Source: Pisaster brevispinus (Eukaryota; Echinodermata; Asteroidea; Forcipulatida; Asteriidae). Taken from it: a stretch of DNA of 64,000 nucleotides. The notes beneath the pieces are model-generated. The model did no database searches. It saw nothing but the letters and a program-made list of their open reading frames with translations, and was not told the origin of the DNA. Shown here piece after piece: positions 36,512-49,389 of this stretch (positions are counted from its first letter, which is position 1; every line of letters begins with the position of its first letter). The stretch spans positions 4,629,202-4,693,201 of the forward strand of contig JAMKCF010000004.1 in the NCBI GenBank assembly GCA_023634235.1, given 5' to 3'. A program made the translations under genes and the position numbers.

Positions 36512-37210
36512 ACGTGTTTGTTGAAGTTTAGAAAGAGGGGCTCCAAGGTCAAACTCAGTTTTGTGATCCACTCATTGTCCAACACAAAGTCCTTATGAAC
36601 ATTGGGAAAGTGTTACATACATGTATCTCTACCCTCGCATTAAAAATGGTGTAAAATGCCACTGTGTTTGGATACCCTTCAAATACCTTTTTTTGGTCAA
36701 AATTTAAAAAAATGTTTGATGGCGTCGCATTTCAAAAATATGGTCTGTACATTTTTTGTAAAGAGAATTTTTAGGTTCTTGCCTGAATTCTGATGATTTT
36801 CAATCAAAACGGCATTGAATTTGAGATTATTACTGGTGCAGAAGGTCCTCTTTGGAATGTAAAGAGCCATTTGTTTTTACTATCCGATGACGTCATGTTT
36901 CAAATTTTGCTCTGAAAGAGAATCAAATAAAATGTTTTTTAACCCTAACCCCCATTAGGGTCTCTCTACATAGCCTGCCAAATACAACAGAATGCAACAC
37001 AGTTGAAATGAGAACCATGCCAAATGCAACAAAATGCATCAAGGGATATGTTGCAACGTGGAGGCATGAGCTGTTTGTGAAAGGACTGAGCAAGGGTGTT
37101 TGCCCTGCTAAATGCAACAGTATGCACATGTGTAGTGGTGACTTGTAACTGTTAACTGTTAATATACAGTCTTTTGAATATGATTTGAATTATGATTCTT
37201 ACCTAATATT

Positions 37211-37550
37211 CAGGCATGCAACTCTTCCGCGTTTCCGCGGATTTCCGCGTTTTTTAAAATGATCAGCGCTAAAATAAAAAAAAATCGAAAAAATATATAT
37301 ATATATTTTTTTTGGCGATTTTTTTTTGTAAAGCCTTATATATGCTTGGCAACAACAATGTACAACCACAATAATGTGAAATAAGCCTAGTACATGCTAA
37401 GAATGCACCTAAGAGCATAATAAACCTCAACATTTTCTAGGGTACCATTGTGGATCTCATGTCCCTTGGCGTTTTGGCTGCCTCGCTCCGCGCTTGCGTT
37501 GTGCCTTTGAAAATTTCCTCTTTTTTTTTCATCGGGCAGTTGCATGCCTG
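37211..37550. mobile_element. MITE with CAGGCATGCAACT ends, TSD AATATT
   Basis: CAGGCATGCAACT and AGTTGCATGCCTG termini, flanked by AATATT on each side (37205-37210, 37551-37556). TTTCCGCG repeats lie near the left end. 340 bp, non-coding. Confidence 0.85.
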
Positions 37551-39065
37551 AATATTACATCATACTTCTCAATACTTTTCCCATAAACAATATTTTGAAA
37601 TACCCATTATAAGTTGTTCAGATACAATAGAAGCACCCAAACCTATATGAAGTCACTTCACTGCTGAATGCAACAAATTCAGTCAAAGAATGACATCTGC
37701 GTTGACTGCTCAAATGCAACAGATCACAACAACTATTACCATTTGGTGCATATTGTTGCATTTAGCATGGTTAGGGTTAATACACGTTACACCGTTTTAA
37801 CGTGAGGTAAAGACTTGTAATCTTTCCTCCACTTTCTTGACATGTTTGAGCCCCTTTATAAAATTAAAACTTTCATTTGCCATACTTGAACTTCATTGTA
37901 AAAGGAAATTGGCCTTGACACCAGTGTTCATTGTTTTGGATGGTTTTATTAAAGTCCTTATAGTTTGTACAACTTCCCAGAATTGCAATTGTTCATCACA
38001 AAATAGGTTAAGCATCGAATTACCTTTATCTGCAGGAACCGGTTTCCATCGAGAATGCCATGTAATTGTACATTACATGTGACTGGTTTCCCTCTTTGCA
38101 CTAAGTTGAACCTTTTCCTTACCATGGGTGACTTGTTGACTGCTCTCATTCCCTTGCCTCTTTACCATTGGCGAAATTCAACGCAGAGTCGAGACAAGCT
38201 GAGGCTAAACTGGCAAATTTTTGCTCAACTTTTGAAGTTTTAACAAATGTTTAATTAGCAGAAAGGTACATGTTTGTAATTACTCAGTCTTAAATGGCCA
38301 TTTTAAAACCTTGCAGGGTCAATAAAGAAGCTATTTGGCCTCGTACTTAAACACACAGCCTACTCTTTTATTCGCTTAATAATGTAACACTAGGGTTACC
38401 CACTGCCCAACCCAAAAAAGAGGCAGAGGGCGCAAGATCTGTACAGGCGTACATGTAACTTTGTGTAACACCTCATCAAGCAAGAGAAGGTCCTTGTACT
38501 GTAAACATCCTCTTTGCTCATGAAAGATGGATTTCATGATAATAATATTCTAGTTACAGCACCAGATATCAATTGACAGGTGTTTGTGTTTGGCTGGTGA
38601 AAGACAACTATTCCATTTCTTTTTCTACGGTTTCACTTTATGGTCAAACTGTGCCCAAAATGTGGACGGAGATCCGGTGACAGTTTTATCGTACTTATAT
38701 TACAGTCGCACTTCATAGCATTGTCGTGTTTCTTACGTCACTTTAGTTCTACCATTGTTGTACTGCTCAATACAGTGCTCATTGTGCACCCATTTGATGC
38801 ATTAGAAGAGTTAGGTACTAATCATTGTGAGGAGTATTATTATTACCAAAAGGTTTATTAATATCTTGTGAATCGGGAATGTACGCAAGCGGGTTATCTC
38901 TTGTGGTTTGGGACTTCCTGATCGGCGGACCAGGTTGCATCTGGTTTGTCGTTCGGAGACGAAACTTGAACCCTTTCGCCTTAATGATCCATTGAAAGAC
39001 CCATCAATTGATTCCTCGGACGTGTGTCTCCCCATTTTCTCGCTACCGTGTGAGATCCCAGAGAG

Positions 39066-39073
39066 TATAAATA
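39066..39073 (+). promoter_or_regulatory. TATA box (TATAAATA)
   Basis: A strong TATA match at the end of a GC-richer non-repetitive block (38880-39065), 57 bp before the ATG at 39131. It marks a possible extra promoter. Confidence 0.4.
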
Positions 39074-39130
39074 GATGATAAGTTGTTTTGCTGTGCAGTA
39101 CACTTACCATTTATATAATAGTGTGATATC

Positions 39131-39235
39131 ATGACATGTGTGAAGGGTGCATTAGCGAGAACCTTGAAGTTTGATACGCTGCTAGAAAGCGTTCATCCTG
39201 AGGCCTGTATGTTCATTTGGATCCGCAGCGGAATG
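39131..39235 (+). CDS. Weak candidate first exon D (MTCVKGALARTL...)
   Basis: Thirty-five codons from an ATG just downstream of a TATA box, ending at a modest donor (ATG|gtagaa) in phase 0. If unspliced the frame closes at 39254-39256 (41 codons). No similarity recognised. It may be a short upstream ORF in a 5' UTR exon. Confidence 0.25.
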
Positions 39236-39408
39236 GTAGAAGACAAACTGCAATAAACTGCTGGCTCGGAAATATGAGTGTGAGTAGAATTTAAACTAGT
39301 ATTGGTTCACATTTTCTGCGCTGCTTTGAATTACAATTGCGTGTACATCCAAAAAGCGCAGATACTTTTTCATTTAACTTGTAACAATGTCACGCAGCTG
39401 CACAGTTG

Positions 39409-39757
39409 CAGGGCTCGAATTTGGGATAAAATTTTGCAAGACGGCAGGGCTTGTAGCTCAAAATGTTTACCAGACCAGAATTTATTTCACAAGACCAGAA
39501 TCTTTATGAGAAAGAGCATTTAAGTAAAATGTAGATTTTTCTCATTTGGGTTAGTATATTTTGTTACTCACAATGGAATTTTATAAATACCAAGGTCAAC
39601 ATTTGAACATCTGTTCTTCCTCATAAAGATACTACACAGTGGCTATTATTAAATTGAAAAACACAAGACCGCTGGACTTGTCAAGTCATGAGTTTACTGG
39701 CCCAAGGCTAAAATCACTGGCCTCGGGCCTGTGGTCCAGTGTCAAATTCGAGCCCTG
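39409..39757 (+). mobile_element. CAGGG-MITE copy 3 (TSD AGTTG)
   Basis: CAGGGCTCGAATTTG...CAAATTCGAGCCCTG with AGTTG on both sides (39404-39408, 39758-39762). 349 bp. Confidence 0.9.
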
Positions 39758-40245
39758 AGTTGGTGTAAATTGCCACCTGTTTAGTTAAAGACAAGAAAAA
39801 ACTTTCATGGTATTTTTACAAGGACGTCGAGTCCATCCACGTTTAGAGAGGTTACGCGGGTACCAACCACATCTCCAGCCACAGCAATCACAACTGGACA
39901 TCATAGAAATTTGAAGCTCCAAAACTTGCCTTGAGGCGATAAACATTTTTAGCTACAAGTCCTGTGGAGTTTTACCCCACATTCTGTTGTCCAAGTTTAG
40001 AATAATGAAGGCAAACAAGGCTTTAAGGGTCATACACTGAAAACATTTCAAAATTTCAATTGTTTGGGGCCTTCTAATCTCAGTGTCAGATTCGCAGTCT
40101 GATAGGGATACTCAATTCTGTGAACTTATTTGTACTTGATGATAAACCTTTCCCTTTTGTTGTGAAGTGTCTTCAAGGAATTGTTATTGTGATACCTGTA
40201 GATACTGTATAAACCATGTATCCTGTGATATCACATATTTACTAA

Positions 40246-40470
40246 AGAGCCACAGAGCCTCCTGGACTTCCTGCAGGAACGATTTGTACACAGCTCAGTG
40301 TGGAAGAAAACATTTAACCTGATATTATATGGAGATAGCATTGTCAGATTTTTATCAGCCTTTGATATGTAGAAATGGGGCACATGTGTACATTATGTAT
40401 GTACAAGGTCACTCTTTTTGTAAACAAAGGTTACATTATATGGTCTCGGTTGGTGCAGTTTATGCTTGTC
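40246..40470 (+). repeat. Dispersed repeat R6b, second copy
   Basis: AAAGAGCCACAGAGCCTCC...GATTTGTACACAGCTCA, aligned with 13085-13420. Confidence 0.65.
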
Positions 40471-41246
40471 ATTGTGAAAACTATAAGTACAGAAGTTACT
40501 CGCCAAGGCTCTGTGGTCAGTCTGTGGTCAGTATGGTTGTTCATGATGTCCTGTTGTTAACTGCATTTCCTTTTACGGCAGTGATGTATCACAAGTGGAG
40601 AGGTACAGAGCATGCCATCCCGTCAATGTCATGCAATCATAATTGGGAAGCTGGATGAGATCATTTTGAAAAAAAACCCTATTCTCCCATCCAGTTTAGG
40701 ACGAGGTGACTCTACTTCTCTGTTATTGGCACATCTGTGTAAAAGCAGTTTCAGTCATGTGTGATACATGAAAATGTGAATGGTACACAAACAAGGGACA
40801 AATTTAACAGCATATTTAATACCAATAAAAAACACATTACTCTATACATAGCAAAAACATACACTGACAGCCACTCAAAGTATCCCTAGTGGTTAACATT
40901 GTTAAGTGTTTTTTTTTTCCCAGGTAATTTTTGCATGTCGAATAAATCTGTTCATTTTTTTCCCCCTGGTAATTGTGGTTGCTAGCTCTTGGGCCTAGTC
41001 TTAGTTATCAGTGTACTGAGTGAATCTTTCATTCAGGTTTTTGTACAATGTGTTTATTTATCACGTCATGTCTGTTCAGGCATGCACGAGACATGATGGA
41101 ATTTTACCTCCATGCTTTGTATCGATCGCACTATGATCACAACGGTGAAGACACAGTTTGCCAAATAAATAGCTGCTTGAAGCTGATGATCAGTAACCAT
41201 GTACATGTACATTTACTGTTAGTGTTCTTCTGGTGAAAATAATATT

Positions 41247-41304
41247 CACATTTTACCATATCGTCACATTTTACCATATTGTCACATTTTACCATATCGT
41301 CACT
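41247..41304 (+). repeat. 19-bp tandem repeat x3
   Basis: CACATTTTACCATATCGT-type units, about three copies. Confidence 0.9.
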
Positions 41305-41924
41305 TTCTCTGAGCCAATATTATGCCTTTCTGCCTTTGGGCTTATCTTTCAAATCATTTTGGGGAAAAACACAAACTGTGAATAAGAAAATATTATCCAT
41401 CATTCATTTATATAAATCGTCCCTGTTCTCGACACTCTGGGATGGACGTACTCTATAACACTGCGAGCCTTATTTTTTTTCATTCAGTTTCAACTAGCAA
41501 CCTGCGGAGTGAATGTGTTTAAAATGTCAGCTGTGTTTACAGGGCATTGGCTCTGAGATTGCACTGATGATGAGCTGTGTGGATTCTCAGACCCAGGAGG
41601 AGATCAGAATGAAATTGCTGCGCTGGGCTGACAGACGGTGATAAGTTAACTCCGCAGCACCAAATGAGTGCTCATTTTCAGTTAACATTTAAAGCAAATG
41701 TGACACGCGCACACGTGTACAGGCGCATCTCACTGCAAGAGTCCAGTCCTTAACTTCCAAGAAATGCTGTTCAATAAGTGACCTTGGAAATTTCCTTCTT
41801 CTGCTTCTTCTTTTTTTAATGTATATTGTATATTTCTGGTAATGAAATCAAGGATGCCTCCTAAGTGAACTAAATCACTGTAGCTCACAAGCCTGAGGAA
41901 ACCTGTAAACAGTGGCGCTTGCTA

Positions 41925-42135
41925 TGTGGACCAGAAACACCGGGGTTAACCTCTATGCTTCCACGATAAAGTGCTCTGGGTTCTTTAACATGCACTACCA
42001 ATCCTATTACACGGGACCTACTGCTTTATAGTGTCCCACTCGAGTGCCGTGACCAGGACTCGAACCCACACTCTGCTGATCAGATACACCATGGAGCTCG
42101 AGTCCGGTGCTCTTAACCGCTCGGCCACGATGTGC
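41925..42135 (-). mobile_element. tRNA-derived SINE, reverse, 3'-truncated
   Basis: On the minus strand: CGTGGCCGAGCGGTTAAGAG, then GTGTGGGTTCGAGTCCTGG, then a short body. B box perfect. Confidence 0.8.
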
Positions 42136-45100
42136 CACTTGAAACATTAAAACTTTTACCTCATTAGTGTAAGGTTTTTTACCGTATAAGTTCAAGTATT
42201 TTCAATTTTGTTAAATGTCATGCCAGTGCAAAAAGTTACTTGTAGGGCCTACATTGTACACCTCATGTACAGTATCTTAGTTTTGACAAGGATCCCTTTC
42301 CACATGCAGCATTTCGCATTATCCTCCAAAAGCAAACTAGTCAAGCTGAACAATTGTCCATGGTATTTTGTTTGATGATAGTCATCTTTCTTTCCTAATT
42401 TTAGAATGTGGTTCTTTGATGGCAATTTTACAACCTTTACCTTCTGGTCATAAACAGTGATGAACAATCGTTTAAAAACACTATAATGATGATTGCACTT
42501 ACAATGACTGGACACTGTGTTGAAGTTGCGTTGAATGCACTTTTAGCCCATCATTCGCAATAAGTGCACTACGTGGGTATTAATCAGCACTGTACTATGA
42601 TTATTATTACTATAGATTTTATTTGCTATAAAGACAGTTCATAGCAAAATTACAAGACAATATACCCCCCGAGAAATGGGGGAGGGACAGCAAAAGCAAT
42701 TATACATACTATGATCCACAGACCAATTGCCCCACATATGGGTTACACAAAGGTATAAATAACGATAAACAGTTATTGTTCACAAAGCAATAATGAAAGC
42801 AGGTATTTATACAAATAGCAAAAAAAAGTAACTAGTAAGAATTTAAACAAAAAATAAAATACAGTATTGCACAAGTGAGAGGGCTAAAGCAGACAATTAA
42901 AATGGTGGACCACAACAATAAACAAATAGATGTAACACACATGAAAAAGGGGAAAAAAAAAACTACAAGTTTCTAACCTGACGTTAACATGGTGCAAAAT
43001 GTAATTTTATTTGATACCCTCCATAGGGAAATTTGAACCGTGGCATCATCTGGCATAACAAACAAATGGGTCTGTACTCTCCTAATATTGAGGAATTTTG
43101 CGCCAGTTATAAAAGGTCAAATTCAATGCCGTTTAGATTGAATATCATCACGGAAAATTCTAGTCTCTGTACAAAAACGTTATTTGGATTGTGGCGTCAT
43201 CGAACGATTTAGGATTTTGAAAACAAATGCATTTAGGAATCAAAAACAGTGGAATATTACTCCAGTTTTTTTGTTTTTTTTTCAGTTTTCTCAGCAAGTA
43301 GTCGCTGGTATTCAGATGGACTTGCACATGTAACTTTTATTGTATCGTTCTTTATAATGTTGCCTACTATAAATCAGCCTCACAATGACAAAAACCAATC
43401 TATGACGCTAGCCTTGAGCACCTGCCGGCTTTCTCCAATTTGTCTTGAGTGGCTCCAACCTGCCATTGAGAGCTTGCGGCATGTTGTGTTTATTAGTTTG
43501 ACATTCTTGATATTCAATTCTTTTCATTTTTAATTAACGAGATTGGCTATCAGCTGTGAGACATGACAAACACCAACTTGTGTCATTACACACACACCAT
43601 AAGATAAACTCCTAGGGTTCTTCCCATGCACAAGCTACCTAATGTAGAATATATTAGGTTGATACATGTAAGTCAAGGGTCTGGTCGATACAGGAAAAAA
43701 AAGAACATAAAATAAAATAAGAATAAAAGTACATCAGAGATCATATTTGCAAAAATAATAAATAAACCATTTTAAAGTAATAAAAATTGTATATAGAATA
43801 AAACCCTTTAAAAATGCTCCAGATTATAAGGGAACTTTAAAAAAAAAAGTAAACATAAACATCGAGTATTTAAGAACACACTTTTGAGGACTTTGATTCA
43901 ACTCAGCAGCGTGCTTCGTGTCAAAGTCACAAAATTTGGGTAAAAAATTTTGTCAAACGCGGCTGGTGTGTGGGTGGGGAGAGCCCTGTACAAAATAATT
44001 GTTTAAAATGAACTGTTTTGCTCCAGTTGAGTCAGGCAAATTCAAGGTCAGAATATGAGGCTGACTCTTGCTATCTAGTTTCAGTGGGGTGGGGGGGGGG
44101 GGACCGGCATTATTTATCTGTGCCTTAAAATATTTTATGTATTGTACATATATGTGTATGAAATGACATGAGCTTATGTATGTAGTACATAAATATAAAT
44201 CTTTGATGATTACATTGGCAACATGGGGGTACACCACGGCTGCCAACTCTCCCTGATTCTGGAAAAGAGTTCCCTGAAAACAAACGTAGAATCCTTCCGT
44301 GTTCTGATGAACAAATTTGAAAATCTTCACTGATGAAGGAAACTTTTTCCCCTGAGTCTGTTGAATGTAATTTTACATATATAGTTCCTTGATTGATATA
44401 TATACACAATCTCCCTGATTACGGGATGCAAATGTTGGCAGGGCTGTGAACACGTACATATAATGTGAGCTGACATTCTGTCTCGAACCTTAAAGGGGTC
44501 GAGGAAGAGAGGAGGGGGGGTACATAAACGGGGGACATGTGACCCATTAGTAACCGATGATCAGGGTTCACATGGGTAAACTCCTGTCAGGGTTTTATTT
44601 GTACATCATTTCCGTCACCTTTCAATGGGATATCATTATGTCCCAGGATGTGATTCATTTGTGATAGAGTTTGCTCAAAGCTTCTTTTTTTTTAAAGTGA
44701 CCTGCTTCAGAAATTGAGAAGTGACTATCGCTGGTTGCACGGATCCGCCATGCGGCTGTAGAGCCTGCAATTCATGCTTCGTTCGTATTGTTTAAATTTA
44801 TGTATCTGTTTGGACGAAAGTGTCATTACATTACCGTGACTGTACAGAGTTGTCCTGCGTCTTGCTTGAAATCTTTGGTCGGTAGAAAGCCAAAGGCTTA
44901 TTTAACCCATCTCACCAAAGACTTACTTTGTAACTGTAGAAACTAATGCTTCTGTTCATTGCTGTCCCCAATTCGAGGCTCTACACTCAAACGGCTGACC
45001 ATGCATAGTGAGAATAGTGCGGGGAAACTTGGCACGGACCGAATGTCTTGAAGCTGCTAAACACACAGATTTGCTTACCCACAAACCAAACCCTGTCTCA

Positions 45101-45789
45101 TTTGAGTGATTAACGTGGTTCGTTCTTTGGACGGGTGGTAACTCAATCAACACCCAATCTGTTGGTCTCTGATTATGGGGACTAATGCCTGATCCCATGT
45201 GAAGTGTGATCAGTTCATGAATACTAAGTGCAGTCCTCAGTCGGACCGTCCTTTCTCTATGGTCAGACAGAATCAAGCAGTTGGAGGGTCACAGTGGTCA
45301 AGGATAGCGAGGGTTAATAATGCACACCAGCAGTAGCAAAATTGAAATAACTTGTACAGAGTTCTCTGCAGGATTTTTCAAAACTGTGGGGCATTTGTGG
45401 ACTTAGTCAAAATTTTGGAAGTTTGTCCAAAGCAGGCTGAACTGAAACAAGGTCCTCAGAATGTTTTCTACTTGGTGTTTATCTTGGTTTTAAAAGCCCT
45501 ACTGTGCAATCTGGAACGTTCTAAATGCTTTTGTCTCGATTATTTTTGTGAATTTGAACTGAAGTGTCCCGAGCATCGTATATTTATCCATATAGGACTC
45601 CTTTGTAAAATGTTGGAGCGTCGCACGTCGCGGCAGTAAAATACATGGCAAAATAGAGTATGGCACCTGATACGTATGTATTCCACGAAAACAGAAATGA
45701 AACTGACCTGGTCAATTTAACCGGGCAGAAGTGGGCCGGGCCGGTTAAACTACCCATTCGGGTCGGGTAAGTTACCTGGGAGGGAAACT

Positions 45790-45880
45790 TCCAGGGCTGT
45801 CCGCATTGGACTTAAAAATGGTCAAGTTACCCATTTGCTCGATTAGTTTACCCAAAATAAGTCCAATGCGAACACGGCTA
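45790..45880. repeat. Foldback, GTCCGCATTGGACTTA arms
   Basis: CCGCATTGGACTTA at the left is inverted as TAAGTCCAATGCG at the right, with AAGTTACCCATTTGCTCGAT between; a related AT-poor GGTTAAACTACCC stretch precedes it. Confidence 0.65.
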
Positions 45881-46810
45881 AATGTGTGCGGTATGTTACA
45901 AGATTCTGTATGGTCTTCCATTGGAGATGTACGTGTTTACAAGTACTGCCTGCCCAGGAAATCCAGGCTCTGTGGCTCTTTTGTAAACAAGAGATGCCAC
46001 AGGTTTCGTGACCGACACAATGCAATTCACTTTCCAATCAGTACACACCTCATGCATCATTAAAATGTCTGTATAATTTCTCAGCCAATGAGGTAAGAGA
46101 TTGCCTTAATCATCCTACATAATTATAATAATTATAAAAGATCTTATATAGTGCAGAATCCACTAAAAAAAGGCACCCAAGGAGCTTCACACAAACACCG
46201 TACATTTAATCAAGATCTGTTTCAGATTACTTTCTGTACTTTTGTTGACACTATAATTTACAAACCTACTGCATGTAGAGTGAATGGCTAGCAGACAGTG
46301 TAAATATACTTATAAACAAACAAAAATGTGTTGGATTATGACACGTATAAGCTGAACAAAAGCAGTGATCATTTTGCGGAGATAAACATCAGTGTAAAGC
46401 GACTTTAAAAAAGGGCCCAGTGGGTAGCCTGCCCACATGTTAGGTTGTGGAAGCACACTCATTCATACACCTCCCTGCAGTGAGTTAGTGCACTACTACC
46501 TGTATGATCCATTGAAGGTCACATAATATGATGTTCGTGTACATTGTACAAGGACTGTTGAAGAACTGTGCTTTAGTGGCCCTGGGTGCTAAGGCATTGC
46601 TTGTGTTTTAAGTGTCTCCTCCATACCTACCCTTGATGATGATGTCATCATGGCCAGGGCCCCCACATGACAGGATCTGACGAAGAGAGGAAATTCACCG
46701 ACCAAGGCCCCCCAGTAGGATTGCTCTTGCTTCATTTTCAGGATCAACTCACTCACTGGAGTTTTGCAGACTTTTGTGTAGTGTAGCCACTTTTAGTCTC
46801 TGACTTTTTT

Positions 46811-46819
46811 TATATATAA
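46811..46819 (+). promoter_or_regulatory. TATA-like element (TATATATAA) for the exon at 46867
   Basis: Lies 47 bp before the ATG at 46867. Spacing allows only a very short 5' UTR, so the exon could instead begin at the acceptor-like ttttgcag near 46768. Confidence 0.35.
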
Positions 46820-46866
46820 GAGAAGTTTTTTTTTGGGTGGAATCCAAAAAAAAAATAAAAAAAATA

Positions 46867-47118
46867 ATGGGAGACACCGGCGAGTATTCTGAGGGTGTAA
46901 CGGACGGGTTTACGGAGAGCAGAGACGGCAGATCCAACGTTGATGGGGTAGTTACCTTTCAGCTGGAGGAGGATGAGATTTTACCCACGGAGTTTAGTGT
47001 GACAAATGATCCCAGCAATGAGACACAGAAAGCCGAGAATGGAATAGCCGAAGACGGGGCCAACGATCAGAAAAATGGCAAGAAGAAAAGTGTCAAGTGC
47101 TCATCAGATCACAAAGAG
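46867..47118 (+). CDS. Candidate alternative first coding exon E, 84 codons, acidic
   Basis: ATG in good context (A at -3, G at +4), 84 open codons, then donor GAG|gtacat in phase 0. The product is strongly acidic and polar in its first 70 residues (starts MGDTGEYSEGVTDG), with a short basic patch GKKKSVK near the end; it looks disordered. The codons are GC-richer than the AT-rich flanks. No family recognised. It lies in the same orientation and phase as the other first exons. Confidence 0.55.
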
Positions 47119-47261
47119 GTACATCTAATGTAAATTTCAAGGGTGGGGCGGGCCTCTGTTGGTTTGTTCCAACGTTGTATCTAAAGTAGCTCACTTTTAG
47201 AAAATGCATGGTTAAACAAAAATGTATGCATGACTGCATGGTTTGATTTTGAAAGGAAGGT

Positions 47262-47404
47262 CACCGAGGCATTTTCTTCTTGGTAAACATGGCTGAAGGG
47301 CACTTCTATGGGGAAACTGTAAATTTCTATTGGAACATTTCAAGGGGCAACCAAGGCAATGACATGGGGCAACGGAGGCAACTGCCTCCATGAAGTATCG
47401 AGTC
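47262..47404 (+). repeat. R4 repeat copy
   Basis: GGCACTTCTATGGGGAAACTGTAAATTTCTATTGGAACATTT-type block in pieces, ending GCCTCCATGAAGTATCGAG. Confidence 0.7.
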
Positions 47405-48417
47405 TGAATGTGGCGTATATATACATTTACACTGCATCAGCAGGGCCCAATTTTCATGGCTGTTTTTACCGCCGAATTCTGCGCTTATGATCACCATTCT
47501 CCGCTTACTTTGCAAGCGCAGTCATTCTCCGCTTACTTCGATACAGCATGGAGCTATATATACATGTATGGATGCAGAAACCACCTTTTTCAAAGCATGA
47601 CAATAGTCTTTGAAACTTGTCAACTGCTGAATACAAAGGTAGTGCCTTCACATGACTGATGTAAGCACTCATTACCAAGAAAGAGTATGCAGAACTTTTG
47701 TTCATTCCTCATGTATTCCATCCAGGCCTTTTTTTTTTGAGGGGGGGGGGGAGGATACATTTTTTGTTTGAATCTGCACGACTCATACTTGATACTTAGG
47801 CCTATAAATGGTAAAATGCTGTAGGTGTTACATGTACATAGGTTACATTCCAAAAGGGTTAAATAAAGATTCTAAACAAACCATTGTGTAGGGGTGAGAA
47901 ACTTGTGTGCTTAAACCATAGAGCAAGGAACAGTTGCTCTATGCTTTAAACTGTGTCAGTTTATTGTATAGCAGACACAGTGTGTGTACATGACGTCATA
48001 CATGTAATGTACATGTACAGTGTGAATGATCAGTGTGAATGAGCAGGACTGTGAGTGTGAATTCTGTCTTCCTCCATGGTTGTACCTGCCAGGTGGCATT
48101 TTGGTCTACAGTACATGTACAATGTACTTGTATGTAATTGATAAGAGTAAGATAGTGTTGTTATGAAGGTTCCCTACATGGCAATCTTGGTTGATGCCCC
48201 CCCCCCTTGAAGCCTTGATGCATGGTTGTTCCATCTTCTCTATTATTGTCATGGTTGATCAAACTTGGCATGAATGTGGCTGTACTGTGCCACAGTATGT
48301 GTATATGTCGTGCCTGTAGACTTGTTATGAACGAGGTTCAATTTGCCCCACATTGAAGTACACATATTGGTCATACAGTCTACATTATGATTTGGGGTTG
48401 AACAAAGAAACATTGAC

Positions 48418-48487
48418 TAGAGGGGGACTTGAACCTGCCAACGCAACGTGCCTGCACTCTACCAACTGAGCTGACCAGCCCTCACGT
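48418..48487 (-). repeat. tRNA-like SINE head, reverse
   Basis: On the minus strand GGTCAGCTCAGTTGGTAGAG (A box) and GGCAGGTTCAAGTCC (B box). No clean acceptor stem. Confidence 0.5.
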
Positions 48488-49389
48488 TGGCGATCTTCCT
48501 AGATTTTGTCAATATCTTTGTTTTGGGGGTGCCATTCGGAAGCCTCTCAACCTGTACTGCTGTTTAGCCCGGGATCACACCCAAGTTTAGGATACAACCT
48601 GGGAAGCGGCCTAAGTTTACATAATGGTAAGACGCTATACAGTGTACATGTACGTACATACTAGGTGCTTTCTGACTTCTAGCAACACCTGCAACAACAG
48701 TCGTAGCTTCCAATTTGGACAAGGTCGAAGGCACCTACCTCTGTGGCCTCGTTATATGACTGAATTAGCACTTGTACTATGTGAACATGTACATTTATTG
48801 ACCCATTTCATGACGCGCAGCGCACACCCCTCTCCCCTTTTTGAGGAGTCAAATTGTACATAAAGGAATTGACTCTCAAAGTGACGGCAATGGGAGACGC
48901 GCATTCAGGTGCGCATTGTTCTGAGGTGCGGTTCTGCGTCATGCAATGGGTCGCTACATTACCACCACTGCGACATTACTAGCGACATTACCAGTACCTG
49001 TATACCTAAAAGTTGTCTTCTTATACTGTTAATGTCATGTATTACATGTACACAGTCATCCTTTGGGCTGTTAAATTCTTGATTACATAGAACGTCTTAC
49101 ATGCACCTAATCTTACAGTTACATGATGGTCAGATGTATGGCTTCAGAAGCCAAATAGTTGATAAGTCGGACTTGTTTTGCACTCTGGTCTTGCTCAGCT
49201 GCAGAAAGACATATTTGTTTCAGAAAAAAAATCCATTAGTGTCCACTTCGCCAGTCTGAATGGATCCTGTTGACAGGGGATTTCTCAAATGTCATAAATT
49301 CCCAGCCTTCGGTATGCAGAAAACATCAATCTTAAGTTACGTCAGTGTGTATTTACATTTATAAAAAAAAAACAACAGAAGTATGGGTT

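Larger units (their letters stand above)
29613..39065. other. Long intron-like region
   Basis: No gene supported. Repeats: R4 (31726), R3 foldbacks (33680, about 33968), tandem units (33175-33279), (TG)n at 34145-34170, a GC-richer unexplained block 34380-34860, and MITEs at 36129 and 37211. Confidence 0.4.
39236..46810. other. Intron-like region
   Basis: Repeats: MITE 39409, R6b 40246, tandem 41247-41304, SINE 41925-42135 (reverse), R1 43285, polyG 44088-44102, foldback 45790-45880, R6b reversed 45900. Block 44700-45340 is GC-richer and unexplained. A possible exon is at 41537-41641. Confidence 0.4.
47119..49389. other. Intron-like region after exon E
   Basis: Contains R4 (47262-47404), a foldback left end (47443-47535), a tRNA-like SINE head (48418-48487, reverse) and many ACATGTAC motifs. 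No exon seen. Confidence 0.4.

Noticed and set aside
38640..38676. MVKLCPKCGRRS frame with two Cys pairs' worth of zinc-ribbon look
   Set aside because: Only one CxxC, no continuation, and the possible donor is phase 1, unlike the neighbouring first exons.
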